A DNA stretch of 36,046 nucleotides from Butyrivibrio sp. CAG:318 (lineage in GTDB: Bacteria; Bacillota; Clostridia; Lachnospirales; Lachnospiraceae), in NCBI GenBank assembly GCA_000431815.1, contig FR889227.1, positions 1 through 36,046 of the forward strand. Direction: 5' to 3'. The notes under the pieces were generated by a model. That model ran no database searches. It saw nothing but the letters and a program-made list of their open reading frames with translations, and had not been told where the DNA came from. This document shows, piece after piece, positions 16,487 to 24,377 of the stretch; position 1 is the first letter of the stretch, and the number at the start of each line of letters is the position of its first letter. The translations under genes and the position numbers were made by a program.

Positions 16487-17253
16487 TACTGCTTACCTCC
16501 CTGCTTGGATGCGGATGCCTGTGTCTCCTTAGGCTGAGATGCCCCTGCCTCAAATAAAGGTATAATTCCGAGAACACCTGTTCCGAGATATTTCTCAACA
16601 TCCTCCTGAGTCTTGATCCTGTCATCTTTTATTCCGACAATGATAATCACTGCAGCTGCCAGCACAATTCCTACGAGTGCTGCGATAACCGTGTTCCTCT
16701 TGGTTGCCGGGCTTGACGGCTTGTCCGGAAGGTCTCCGTTGTCAACGGTGCTTACCATATTCTCTATATTCATGATCTTACATATACGCTTACTTGATGC
16801 TTTCACAACGCTGTCGGCTATTTTCTTGGCAAGAATAGGATCCTCGTCGGTAACTTTGATGCTTATCTTACGCGTATTCGTAATAACCGATGCTGATATT
16901 TTATCACTGAGCTTCTCAACATCATAATCAAGATCAAGATCCGCTATTACCTGTTCAAGTACGGTTCTTGATTTAATAATTTCAACATAGTCATTGGAAA
17001 GAGTTGTCGAAGAAGTAAGATCGGTCGCTGTGATTGCGTCCGTATTCTGACGATTGATGACCATAATGCTTGCGCTTGATGTGTATTTAGGTGTGGCTAT
17101 AAAATGAAAATAGCCAAAAGCAAGCACCGCAGCAATTACCCCGGCTGCTACAATAATTATCCATTTGTGTGCCAGCATGCCGAAAATCTCTGCTATATCG
17201 ATTTCCGTCCTGCTGTTATCTGCTGTGTTCTCATTGTTATTAATGTTTCCCAT
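16486..17253 (-). CDS. cpsC: chain-length determinant / BY-kinase activator CpsC (Wzz family)
   Basis: 255-residue Wzz-domain protein. Two membrane segments bracket an extracytoplasmic domain: WIIIVAAGVIAAVLAFGYF (about residues 32-50) and NTVIAALVGIVLAAAVIIIV (about 188-207), the second preceded by the conserved proline-rich LPDKPSSPATKR. The extracytoplasmic part contains YTSSASIMVINRQNTDAI and SDKISASVITNTRKISIKV. The cytoplasmic tail after the second segment should bind and activate CpsD. GGAGAT lies 5 bases before the ATG. Its stop shares a base with the cpsD start. The gene order phosphatase-CpsC-CpsD is that of Firmicute capsule loci. Confidence 0.93.
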   Translation of the reverse strand: MGNINNNENTADNSRTEIDIAEIFGMLAHKWIIIVAAGVIAAVLAFGYFHFIATPKYTSSASIMVINRQNTDAITATDLTSSTTLSNDYVEIIKSRTVLEQVIADLDLDYDVEKLSDKISASVITNTRKISIKVTDEDPILAKKIADSVVKASSKRICKIMNIENMVSTVDNGDLPDKPSSPATKRNTVIAALVGIVLAAAVIIIVGIKDDRIKTQEDVEKYLGTGVLGIIPLFEAGASQPKETQASASKQGGKQ

Positions 17254-17263
17254 AGTATCTCCG

Positions 17264-17998
17264 TTATATTTCCTCGTTATTGATTACCTTGATGGCGTTG
17301 TCCCACAATAGTTCCATACAGTAGTCCGGCTTGCAAATCTTACCGAGTGCCTTAACGGCTTCGCTAAAACGCGGTGCCCTGGTACGGTCACTGTGTGCAT
17401 CCGATGATATGAAATGAACCATATGCTCCTTGAGAAGCTTCTTAACAAACTTCTTACTGCTCCTGCCCATACCGCCGGTCACGGTACCTGCATTAACCTG
17501 GATATATGCTCCCGATTCGATAAGTTCCGCAACTCTGTCTGTTCTGTCGTGTACACAACTGTAACGCTCGATATGTGCTATTATCGGTACATATCCGTTA
17601 GTCTCAGCTTCATATATGCTCGAACTTATTACATCATAGGATTCATCCGGCGAATATTCCAACAGAATATATCCTGAACCGGCCATGGTTCTGGCCCTAT
17701 TATCATTAAGTGCCTCAACGGCTTCTGAATAATAGTATATCTCCTGTCCCGCATATATTTCCATATCCGGAAAATTATCCCTGATAACCGGTGTGACACT
17801 CTCTATAGCAGCATCGATCTTACTCTGTTCAACCATCATCCTGCCTATATGATAATGCGGTGTTGCTATTATCAGTCTCACACCTTCATCATATGCTATC
17901 TTAAGCATGGAAATCGTCTGCTCCATGCTTCTTGAGCCATCATCAAGTCCCGGAAGAATATGACAATGCATATCCGCGATGTGTATCATTTTATTCAT
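17264..17998 (-). CDS. cpsB: CpsB-type PHP-domain tyrosine phosphatase
   Basis: About 244 residues of the PHP superfamily, a manganese-dependent phosphotyrosine phosphatase that acts on CpsD. Metal ligands are visible in DMHCHILPGLDDGS (HxH near the N-terminus), ATPHYHIG, PIIAHIERY and HFISSDAHSD. The start at 17998 (MNKMIHIADMHCHI) is preferred to the in-frame extension to 18073 because a promoter-like pair lies inside that extension (18029-18057), AAGGA lies about 11 bases before 17998, and homologues begin close to the first metal motif. It is the first gene of the polysaccharide transcript and is followed 10 bases later by cpsC. Confidence 0.9.
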   Translation of the reverse strand: MNKMIHIADMHCHILPGLDDGSRSMEQTISMLKIAYDEGVRLIIATPHYHIGRMMVEQSKIDAAIESVTPVIRDNFPDMEIYAGQEIYYYSEAVEALNDNRARTMAGSGYILLEYSPDESYDVISSSIYEAETNGYVPIIAHIERYSCVHDRTDRVAELIESGAYIQVNAGTVTGGMGRSSKKFVKKLLKEHMVHFISSDAHSDRTRAPRFSEAVKALGKICKPDYCMELLWDNAIKVINNEEI

Positions 17999-18028
17999 AT
18001 CATAGACCATCCTTAAAAATACACGTCT

Positions 18029-18057
18029 AGTATACACTCTTTCGCTGTCAAAAGCAA
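18029..18057 (-). promoter_or_regulatory. predicted sigma-A promoter of the polysaccharide operon
   Basis: On the minus strand TTGCTT (18057-18052) is followed after 17 bases by TATACT (18034-18029), placing the start of transcription about 25 bases before the cpsB start at 17998. The -10 is 5/6 to consensus, the -35 only 3/6. No other good pair was found immediately upstream of the operon, and the following genes are separated by at most about 30 bases. Confidence 0.5.
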
Positions 18058-18103
18058 TATCAATATATCCCATTTTGGACAGCGGCCGGCGGGCGGTCTT
18101 ATT

Positions 18104-18889
18104 CTACCTGTCTGCAATCTGTTTACCGGTATGGTCGATCGTATAATTATCTGTTATGATAAGTTCCGATATCGGCACTATCGTATATCCCTGTTCCATC
18201 AGGCCGACGATAACGCGTTCAAGCGCATCTTTGGTGTATCTGGCACCATTATGCATAAGTATTATCGCCCCGTTATCCAGATTTTTATGATTCAGCACGG
18301 TACTTACAATATTATCGGCGCCGTAATCTTTCCAGTCCAGACTGTCCACCGACCATTGTATCGTATAATAACCACAGCTTTCGGCCGACTTAATAAGATT
18401 ATCATTATAATCGCCATACGGCGGCCTGAACAGACACATATTATAACCCGTAAGTTCTTCTACCTTCTTATGCGGACCCATCAGTTCTTCAATGCATTCC
18501 CCGCCATCCAGCCTGCTCATCTGTTTATGATTTTCGCTGTGGTTTCCCAGGTCATGGCCTGCGGCAAGAATTGCCTTCACATCATCCGGGTAACTTTCTA
18601 TCCATCCTCCCGTCATAAAAAAAGTAACATGTACATCATATGCCGCCAGTATATCAAGCAATGTTTGTGTATCTTCATTGCCCCAGGCCGCATCAAACGA
18701 CAATGCTACTTTCTTCTCTTCTGTTCCCACACAATATATCGGGAGTTCTTTTTTGACCAGCTTGCCGGATGCTGATGTAATCGTATAGTATGGCATGTAT
18801 GCCAGTATTCCTGCCGCCACAAGCACAACCGGCAGAAAAATAAATACCCTGCTTCTGTGTTTTCTGAAATATTCTGCTAAACCACGCAT
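18104..18889 (-). CDS. PdaB-like polysaccharide deacetylase
   Basis: 261-residue membrane-anchored carbohydrate esterase 4 enzyme. One N-terminal transmembrane helix (VFIFLPVVLVAAGILAYMPY) precedes a NodB domain. The first motif is ALSFDAAWGNEDT, the PdaB/sporulation-type variant of TFDDG; metal-binding HSxxH is NHSENHKQM; then LFRPPYGDYN, VDSLDWKDY and ILMHNGARY complete the five family motifs. Such enzymes deacetylate N-acetylated wall or capsule glycans, and PdaB-like members are often sporulation-linked. The ribosome site is weak (GGAAG well upstream). It precedes the capsule operon on the same strand but is separated from it by the predicted promoter, so it may be transcribed separately or read into it. 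Confidence 0.9.
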   Translation of the reverse strand: MRGLAEYFRKHRSRVFIFLPVVLVAAGILAYMPYYTITSASGKLVKKELPIYCVGTEEKKVALSFDAAWGNEDTQTLLDILAAYDVHVTFFMTGGWIESYPDDVKAILAAGHDLGNHSENHKQMSRLDGGECIEELMGPHKKVEELTGYNMCLFRPPYGDYNDNLIKSAESCGYYTIQWSVDSLDWKDYGADNIVSTVLNHKNLDNGAIILMHNGARYTKDALERVIVGLMEQGYTIVPISELIITDNYTIDHTGKQIADR

Positions 18890-18916
18890 ATCCGGACACT
18901 TCCAATGTTTTGTAAC

Positions 18917-18922
18917 ATTATA
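18917..18922 (-). promoter_or_regulatory. candidate -10 box for the PdaB-like gene
   Basis: A perfect TATAAT on the minus strand lies 28 bases upstream of the 18889 start codon. No convincing -35 is visible at 16-18 bases (closest is GAATTA/TGAATT), so this is a weak call. Confidence 0.35.
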
Positions 18923-18982
18923 CGTCCGGATATGCAGATTAATTCATAAATTGACTTATTTATTTATATCAAAAGGTATAAA

Positions 18983-20326
18983 TTATATCTTGGTACACTT
19001 TCTTTCCTGTCTCCGGATAAGCACGAAAACCATCGGTATGCAGTACGCACATGCAACAAGCCACGCGCACTGATCTGCGAATGTTATCGCAGTATAGCCA
19101 AACTTCGGTACAAACACAAAACTTACCACAATTCTTGCTATCATTTCGAGTATTCCCGAAAGAATGGCAGCGCCGGCATACCCTATGCCCTGGATTGTGA
19201 GCCTGCAGCAGTTCAAAAAACCGATTGCCCAGAAAAACAGTCCAAGGTGTCCGACATACAAAGCGGAGGCAAGCAAAACCTCTGTCTCACTTCGTTTCAC
19301 AAAGAGAGAAGAAAGTCCGTATCCCCAGATATTCGTCACCACGCCGATAAAAATGCCGTATATCACGCCGATTACTATACCGGTTCTAAGCCCTTTCCTT
19401 ATTCTGTCAAATTTAACCGCACCAAGATTCTGACTGCAGAAACTTGAAACCGCCGTCGCAAGGGCATCAAAAGGGCACATGGCGAACTGCTTTATCTTGC
19501 TTCCCGCCGCAAATGCCGATATGTACACTTCTCCAAGCTTGTTGTTAGAGGCCTGAAGCACCATGCTGCCGATTGCGGTAATGGAATATTGCAATCCCAT
19601 AGGAATTCCCATGGTAATACATGTCAGCATATTTTTGCCGTTCAATTTCATATCGCTGCGTTTGAGTTTTAATATATCAAACTTTTTGTTTATAAGTATC
19701 AGACATAACATCCCACTTACAGCCTGTGATGTTATGGTGGCTCCCGCCGCTCCGGCACATCCCCATTTAAACACAATTATGAACAGCAGATCCAACAGTA
19801 TGTTGGAAACCGTTGAAACCGCAAGGAATATAAAAGGTGTTCTGGAGTCGCCTACCGCACGCAGTATTCCCGCCAGAATATTGTACAGAAGCGAGAACGG
19901 TATTCCCAGCACTATTATAAGAAAATAATTATATGCATCCGCATAAAGCTTGTCCGGAGTCTTCATAAGATGAAGTATCTGCGGACAGAGAATGGCACAT
20001 ACGCTTGTCATTATTATTGCAAGAATCACACATAAAACTCCCGAATGAAAAATATAACTTCTCATCCGGTCATAGTTCTTCGCACCAAACTGCTGGGCAA
20101 CCGGTATTGTAAAACCGGCACAGCACCCCATGCAGAATCCGAGTACCATAAACTGCACCGATGAAGAGGCTCCGACACTCGCCAGCGCATTGGCACCGAT
20201 ATACCTTCCGACTATGATTGCATCCACCATATTATATGTCTGCTGGAACAGATTTCCCAACAGAAGCGGAATTGTAAAATTAAGAATAAGTTTCAGAGGA
20301 TTGCCCTCCGTCATGCTTTTTACCAT
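18983..20326 (-). CDS. MATE family efflux transporter
   Basis: 447-residue cation-coupled multidrug/toxin exporter with about 12 hydrophobic segments arranged as two related halves. The N-terminal signature is complete: FTIPLLLGNLFQQTYNMVDA and IIVGRYIGANALASVGASSS. The second half shows GIPMGLQYSITAIGSMVLQ with NNKLGEVYISAFAAG. The C-terminus is short and basic (RRQERKCTKI). AAGGAG lies 10 bases before the ATG at 20326. It is a single-gene unit facing the same way as its neighbours. Substrate is unknown. A partial relative of this gene is recognisable as a deleted remnant at 30052-30150, which is a different copy. Confidence 0.93.
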   Translation of the reverse strand: MVKSMTEGNPLKLILNFTIPLLLGNLFQQTYNMVDAIIVGRYIGANALASVGASSSVQFMVLGFCMGCCAGFTIPVAQQFGAKNYDRMRSYIFHSGVLCVILAIIMTSVCAILCPQILHLMKTPDKLYADAYNYFLIIVLGIPFSLLYNILAGILRAVGDSRTPFIFLAVSTVSNILLDLLFIIVFKWGCAGAAGATITSQAVSGMLCLILINKKFDILKLKRSDMKLNGKNMLTCITMGIPMGLQYSITAIGSMVLQASNNKLGEVYISAFAAGSKIKQFAMCPFDALATAVSSFCSQNLGAVKFDRIRKGLRTGIVIGVIYGIFIGVVTNIWGYGLSSLFVKRSETEVLLASALYVGHLGLFFWAIGFLNCCRLTIQGIGYAGAAILSGILEMIARIVVSFVFVPKFGYTAITFADQCAWLVACAYCIPMVFVLIRRQERKCTKI

Positions 20327-20439
20327 ACGCCACGTTCTCCTTAGTCTGTAATATAATGATTATAGTACCGGAAAGCACTGTGGGGCAATAAAAACATGGG
20401 GCGTATCAACAGTTTTATTGGCAGTTTGTGCTGTCCGTA

Positions 20440-21747
20440 TCAGATAAACGCAGCCATGTACAGAGGCAGCGTAATAATGCCATCCTCACTTACGCCTATG
20501 TTGCTGTCTGCAAATTTATATCCATAATGAATATCTCTGTTACTGTTCAAAAGTGATTTCAGGGAATTAGCCCGCGTATTTCCGCTTTTTACTTCAATTG
20601 GTACTACTTCTCCGTCTTTCTGAACAATAATGTCAATCTCTCGTTTGGTTGTCTCATTTTTATAAAAATACAAATGGTATCCTTTCTTATAGAGGGCATC
20701 TGCTATTGCGCATTCATATATGCCACCTTTGGAATTTCCTGTCAGTGTATTTTCAACAATATACTGCTTTAATGAAAAATCCTTCATGGCCATCAGCAGT
20801 GATAAATCAGTTGTATATGCTCTGAAAAAATCATCCCTTGCATAATCGTCCAGATCAAATCTGACGTCTGTAACACGTCTGGACAAATGTACCATATCCG
20901 CACGCAGCAGCCATTCTATGCTTGAATAATATTTTTGCGCCCGTCCACCGTGTTCAACTTCTTTATATTGAAATTTATGATTTTCTTTATCCAGCATCTG
21001 CCTGGCAACAGAAAGATAACATTTCTCTGCTTTTACTTTTTCTTCAGGTGTTGCGTAATGTGCTATATCATACTGATAGCCCTGCAGAAGACTACGCTGA
21101 ATCTTATCAACTTCTCTGAAATCCCGGGTGTCCATATATTTCTGAACCACTTCCGGCATCCCGCCTGTTGCGATGTACTGTCTGTAATAATTCATCATCT
21201 GAGAATGAATTGCCTCAGGTATGACCGTCTTTGAATGGAGATATCCGCGAAGATTATCTATCATGTCCTCCGTAATTCCCATTCCCCAAAGAAATTCCTC
21301 AAAATCTATTCCGTACATTTTCAAATAATCCACATATCCAACAGGATAGGAAGATGCCCGTTTGTAGTCGATTCCAAGAAGAGAACCAGATGCAATGACA
21401 TCATATCTGTCATCTATAGCCCAGAACTTGAGTGATGTTACTGCCTCCTGACATTCCTGAATCTCGTCAAAAAAGATCAAAGTCTTTCCGGGAATAATCT
21501 GCTTTCCCGGAAAACGGAACCGCATAGCCATAACCATATTATCTACGGTAAGGTCTCCCGCAAAAATCTCGGCAGCAGATGGCATTTGTTTAAAATTAAT
21601 TTCTACAAATTCTTCAAAATTATCTTCTGCAAAGCGCTCTATTATATATGTTTTTCCTGTCTGTCTGGCGCCTTGAACAATAAGACATTTCCTGCTCTTT
21701 GTATCGTACCAGTTTTTAATATAAGATGTAGCCTTTCTTTTCAGCAT
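20440..21747 (-). CDS. AAA ATPase with C-terminal DUF4143 domain
   Basis: 435-residue protein of the AAA_14/DUF4143 family. Walker A is VQGARQTGKTYIIERF (about residues 23-38), Walker B with sensor is TLIFFDEIQECQEA (about 86-99), and the DUF4143 C-terminal part ends in a PD-(D/E)xK-like motif, KREIDIIVQKDGEVVPIEVKSG; the key residues are Asp in REID and the E-x-K in IEVKSG. The family is common in gut anaerobes, often in many copies; its role is not established, with proposals including toxin-antitoxin or defence functions. An AGGGGG site sits 4-5 bases before the ATG. The leader (21748-21903) holds a promoter and three repeats (separate entries), suggesting its own regulation. Confidence 0.9.
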   Translation of the reverse strand: MLKRKATSYIKNWYDTKSRKCLIVQGARQTGKTYIIERFAEDNFEEFVEINFKQMPSAAEIFAGDLTVDNMVMAMRFRFPGKQIIPGKTLIFFDEIQECQEAVTSLKFWAIDDRYDVIASGSLLGIDYKRASSYPVGYVDYLKMYGIDFEEFLWGMGITEDMIDNLRGYLHSKTVIPEAIHSQMMNYYRQYIATGGMPEVVQKYMDTRDFREVDKIQRSLLQGYQYDIAHYATPEEKVKAEKCYLSVARQMLDKENHKFQYKEVEHGGRAQKYYSSIEWLLRADMVHLSRRVTDVRFDLDDYARDDFFRAYTTDLSLLMAMKDFSLKQYIVENTLTGNSKGGIYECAIADALYKKGYHLYFYKNETTKREIDIIVQKDGEVVPIEVKSGNTRANSLKSLLNSNRDIHYGYKFADSNIGVSEDGIITLPLYMAAFI

Positions 21748-21793
21748 AACAAACCCCCTGAATTACCTTTTTGATTACAGTTGATGTAAGTCA

Positions 21794-21873
21794 ATCAACA
21801 TTTTGGAAAGATAAAATGTACATATATCAACATTTTAGAAAGTAAAAATGTGGGCTTCATCAACATTTTGGAA
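21794..21873 (-). repeat. three direct repeats in the leader of the DUF4143 ATPase gene
   Basis: Three copies of ATCAACATTTT(G/A)GAAA(G) on the plus strand begin at 21794, 21826 and 21859, i.e. 32 and 33 bases apart, about three helical turns. They lie between the predicted transcription start (about 21869) and the start codon at 21747. Equal orientation and helical phasing suggest an operator array for a regulator binding one face of the DNA, or an RNA-level element. Confidence 0.7.
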
Positions 21874-21875
21874 TA

Positions 21876-21903
21876 ATTATAGCACTAATTGATTCATTTT
21901 GAA
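21876..21903 (-). promoter_or_regulatory. predicted promoter of the DUF4143 ATPase gene
   Basis: On the minus strand TTCAAA (21903-21898, 4/6 to consensus) is followed after 16 bases by a perfect TATAAT (21881-21876). It is immediately upstream of the repeat array and about 130 bases from the start codon. Confidence 0.5.
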
Positions 21904-21930
21904 AGAGATTTGTACATTTTTATATCACAA

Positions 21931-22213
21931 TTACTTTTTTAATATCTGCAATGCAGATACAAGCCTATCCGCTTTCATTGTTTTATCCGGCCATTCAAAT
22001 TTCTTATGTGTATCTCTGGTGTAATAATAGACACAGTGTTCCACACCATCGTATGCAGAATAACCTACAAACGGATTGTGTCATCGCATACTCCCGGCAT
22101 CTCACAGAGGCAATTATACTGCCATACTGATGTATGCCACCTGTAAAATCCTTGTAAAACTCCATAATTATGTGCCGCGAAACATCAGCCGATTTTTTCT
22201 TTGCGTCTGGCAT
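21931..22213 (-). pseudogene. frameshifted remnant of an unrecognised gene
   Basis: Two open segments read as one continuous protein if a frameshift near 22075-22085 is allowed. The upstream piece contains KKSADVSRHIIMEFYKDF and QYGSIIASVRCREYAMTQ; the downstream piece (22080-21931) contains NPFVGYSAYDGVEHCVYYYT and ends KKFEWPDKTMKADRLVSALQILKK before TAA (quoted in part). The residue composition is that of a real globular protein, but I do not recognise the family. No ribosome site or start is clear; the 5' end runs into the AbiEi remnant at 22185. The stretch 21904-22184 holds nothing else I can support. Confidence 0.45.
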
Positions 22214-22487
22214 ATTGCTTTAAGGCATCCTGAAAGACCTGCATTTCTATATTGTTCCTGCTGCGAAGCAGATCACAAACTGTCCGCTCCATATCATAAA
22301 CCGGAATTGAATGCCCAAATGGTGTCTGCATAGTCGTAATCCCGGTTTCATGAGAAAATACAGCCTGACCACAACGCAAATGTAAGATGTACATAGCATC
22401 TGTCCATGTATCCGGTGATACATACACACCATGAGCAGCTTGTTCTAATCCTCGTTCCTTCACATATATGATAATACATATTAGCAC
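22185..22487 (-). pseudogene. decayed AbiEi-like antitoxin (type IV toxin-antitoxin) remnant
   Basis: The reading frame keeps blocks of the AbiEi family antitoxin but lacks others. Present are ERGLEQAAHGVYVSPDTW (end of the wing of the winged helix and start of the core), QAVFSHETG, then directly TPFGHSIPVYDMERTVCDLL and FQDALKQYARRKEKI. In intact relatives, SHET(A) is followed by a stretch of several dozen residues before the SPFG block, so an internal deletion is inferred, and both the N-terminal helix-turn-helix and the C-terminal tail are missing. The 5' side opens on GTG with no ribosome site. No AbiEii partner follows. Confidence 0.6.
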
Positions 22488-22531
22488 GAAAGTAATTTGC
22501 CATTGTCTCTGCTTTACATCACACGCATTTC

Positions 22532-22644
22532 TTATATTCTGCTTAACAGAAGTCTGTTCATATCATCATACGAATTCCAGTACTCCTTACAAATCCGCTT
22601 TCCGCTGCCAATCTTCCAAGCTCTGCCCTATTATATTGTGGCAT
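22532..22644 (-). pseudogene. truncated AbiEii-like toxin stub
   Basis: An ATG at 22644 overlaps the antitoxin stop by 14 bases and opens MPQYNRAELGRLAAESGFVR, which matches the conserved N-terminus of AbiEii nucleotidyltransferase toxins (typically continuing D-T-x-E-K-V). After Arg20 the frame changes to STGIRMMI and ends at 22558. A second short open segment in another frame (YWNSYDDMNRLLLSRI, ending at 22532) may be its C-terminal end. The nucleotidyltransferase core (GSxxL/D-x-D) is absent, so the toxin was deleted while the antitoxin survived. The span given covers both pieces. Confidence 0.6.
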
Positions 22645-23413
22645 CTTCCGTCACCCCATTTTTCAAATTATATATATTCTCCGGGACCACAAGTTTCCAT
22701 TCATCAAGATATCGTCCGCCAGACATATCCTTTGTCAGATAACGCTTACTTTTTCCTATCCGACTCTTACATATATCAAAGAATTGATCCGACAAACCCA
22801 TCTTTTCCTTATATGCAGAAAGCAAAAATCCCATCTTCTGGTACATGAACTGATTTGACAACATACCAAGATATTTCAATACTCGCTTCTCCTGCATACG
22901 TTTGATGCTCCCTATATCTTGAATCACCTCTTCCATTCCTGATATTTTATCCATATCTTTCACACTATCCACAATAGTTCGTTCCAGATTCGTAATACGA
23001 ATTCCACCACTAAATGCAGGAGTCTCTACCCCTTCCATATCTTTTGAAATAACATAACGATAAGTATATCCGTCAAATTCAAATTCCCGAAACCCCGTCT
23101 CTGATGCCACATAAACATCATAGTATATCTGATCTGTTATTCCGTAATATTCCATAGCCGTGTGGTGTGATACATAAGAAGTGGGCGTTATGTTACTTGC
23201 TATCTGAAATCGGTTGGCAACCGGTGCTCCAGTCTCCCCACTTATGCATGTATACATATTGTTGCGGATCTTTGCCAGCATACCCTCCTTCATCAGCCGC
23301 TTGATTGCAGAACGTGCGCTGTCCGTATTATTATAATACTTATTTACATCTTCCACCGTAAACACCGGAGTTTTCAAAAGTTCAAAATACAAATTCAAAT
23401 CCAGCACCTCCAT
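22631..23413 (-). CDS. AbiEi-like type IV antitoxin / transcriptional repressor
   Basis: About 260 residues. The N-terminal winged-helix part reads FTVEDVNKYYNNTDSARSAI then RLMKEGMLAKIRNNMYTCIS, the usual AbiEi-type DNA-binding start; the middle holds SYVSHHTAMEYYGI and YDVYVAS; then ITNLERTIVDSVKDMD, the conserved E-R-T-I/L-V-D motif. It is a full-length antitoxin that should autorepress and neutralise an AbiEii nucleotidyltransferase. The toxin gene that should overlap its 3' end is reduced to a stub. The start is uncertain: ATG at 23413 has no upstream ribosome site, while GGAGG just after it would favour a CTG/TTG start a few codons later (around residue 6-8). A promoter and a small inverted repeat precede it. 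Confidence 0.8.
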   Translation of the reverse strand: MEVLDLNLYFELLKTPVFTVEDVNKYYNNTDSARSAIKRLMKEGMLAKIRNNMYTCISGETGAPVANRFQIASNITPTSYVSHHTAMEYYGITDQIYYDVYVASETGFREFEFDGYTYRYVISKDMEGVETPAFSGGIRITNLERTIVDSVKDMDKISGMEEVIQDIGSIKRMQEKRVLKYLGMLSNQFMYQKMGFLLSAYKEKMGLSDQFFDICKSRIGKSKRYLTKDMSGGRYLDEWKLVVPENIYNLKNGVTEDATI

Positions 23414-23431
23414 ATTCAATCAATTTGGGTT

Positions 23432-23452
23432 TTGTCTAAACTATTTTGACAA
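23432..23452. promoter_or_regulatory. candidate operator between promoter and AbiEi-like gene
   Basis: TTGTC (23432-23436) and GACAA (23448-23452) form an inverted repeat with an 11-base AT-rich centre, located between the predicted transcription start and the AbiEi-like start codon. Autoregulation through inverted repeats is known for AbiE operons; the assignment here is by position only. Confidence 0.4.
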
Positions 23453-23464
23453 TTTTATAAACTC

Positions 23465-23493
23465 AATATATCATTATTGTATATTTGTGTCAA
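23465..23493 (-). promoter_or_regulatory. predicted sigma-A promoter of the AbiEi-like gene
   Basis: On the minus strand a perfect TTGACA (23493-23488) is followed after 17 bases by TATATT (23470-23465). It is about 50 bases upstream of the antitoxin start and is the best promoter match in the window. Confidence 0.7.
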
Positions 23494-23592
23494 GTTTATT
23501 TTTTTCTCAAATTAGTTTATAAGGGCATTAATTCACAATATTTTTAAACTATTTACTAAGAAAGCTGCAAGGTATTATAATTTACCTCTGCA

Positions 23593-23860
23593 TTATAGCA
23601 ATAGTAGTATTCTTTCCGCTTTTACATTCACACCTCTCTTTATTGCTTTTTTAAGTAAAGATACGATAAGATTAAATACATCTTTTGTTTCATCAAAATC
23701 AAAAACCTTTTCTTTATAGAGTCGGAGTATCAAAAATATCATCAAAGTAACCTTCCCAAATATGAATAGCCTCGTCTGTTTCGATATACAAAACAATTTC
23801 ATCCTAGTCCTCATATCCTTCATAAAAAGTATAATTATTTTTTAGGTTTCCAATGTCCAT
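23593..23860 (-). pseudogene. small gene broken by an in-frame TAG and a frameshift (possible immunity protein)
   Basis: An ATG at 23860 with AGGAG 7-8 bases upstream opens MDIGNLKNNYTFYEGYED, then a TAG (23806-23804), after which the same frame continues DEIVLYIETDEAIHIWEGYF and DDIFDTPTL before TAA near 23716. A frameshift there restores YKEKVFDFDETKDVFNLIVS and LLKKAIKRGVNV to 23593. The pieces read as one acidic protein of about 88 residues, of the size and composition of small immunity proteins, but I do not recognise the family. The good ribosome site and protein-like sequence after each lesion show a recently inactivated gene. It sits next to a toxin/phage-like C-terminal fragment. Confidence 0.55.
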
Positions 23861-23949
23861 TATCTAACATCTCCTTTTGCTCATTTGTCGCAGTACCGTC
23901 ATTACAGCAAGTAAGCATAGCCCTACTTTTATTATATATAAATACCATC

Positions 23950-24333
23950 TTAACGTTTTAATTTTCGAATATTCGGGTTGCTCGTTTCTTTTTTTATGTC
24001 TATTACGTCATACAAATACAGTTTCCCATCCTCTGAATATCTTACAATCAGCGAAGCATGAAAAATGTTATACCTCTCCACCTCTTCATCGTCTCTATAT
24101 ACCGGAATTGCAAATCTTGAATCATAACGATACCAGCCATACATTGCTTTTCTCCAATGCTTGCTCTCCTTATTTTCCCGAAAATGTTTTCCTTTAAATC
24201 GAATATCATTAATCACCACAATATTATTCCCACCAATATCCTGAATAACAGAAACATTCCGCTGCTGTTTCTTGGTCCGGGCACTATCGTTGATTGCAGT
24301 CTGTTCTGCATTTTCTTCGTCACAAAGTAATTA
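23950..24333 (-). pseudogene. C-terminal fragment of a large phage/conjugative or toxin-type protein
   Basis: The last 89 residues (from 24219) are intact: VVINDIRFKGKHFRENKESK, then WRKAMYGWYRYDSRFAIPVY and EVERYNIFHASLIVRYSEDG, ending KLYLYDVIDIKKETSNP. This pattern is the C-terminal region of very large multidomain proteins of phages and integrative elements (MuF/LPD-type) in Clostridia, not a complete protein. The same frame continues upstream to a stop near 24333 (LCDEENAEQTAINDSARTKK), and a different frame (VYFEGEDNNRDNYFVTKK) continues the coding sense further, so a frameshift near 24320-24340 is likely. No start with a ribosome site is present. It is a remnant; exact family is uncertain. 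Confidence 0.5.
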
Positions 24334-24377
24334 TCTCTATTATTGTCTTCGCCTTCAAAATATACACCTTCTTGCAC

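Noticed and set aside
18061..18103. G+C-rich stretch between the PdaB-like gene and the capsule operon considered as a terminator
   Set aside because: No consistent stem with a following T-run could be drawn on either strand.
21781..21880. The three repeats considered as a CRISPR array
   Set aside because: Repeats are only 15-17 bases with 15-17 base gaps, there are three of them, the gaps are AT-rich and similar in kind, and no cas gene is nearby.
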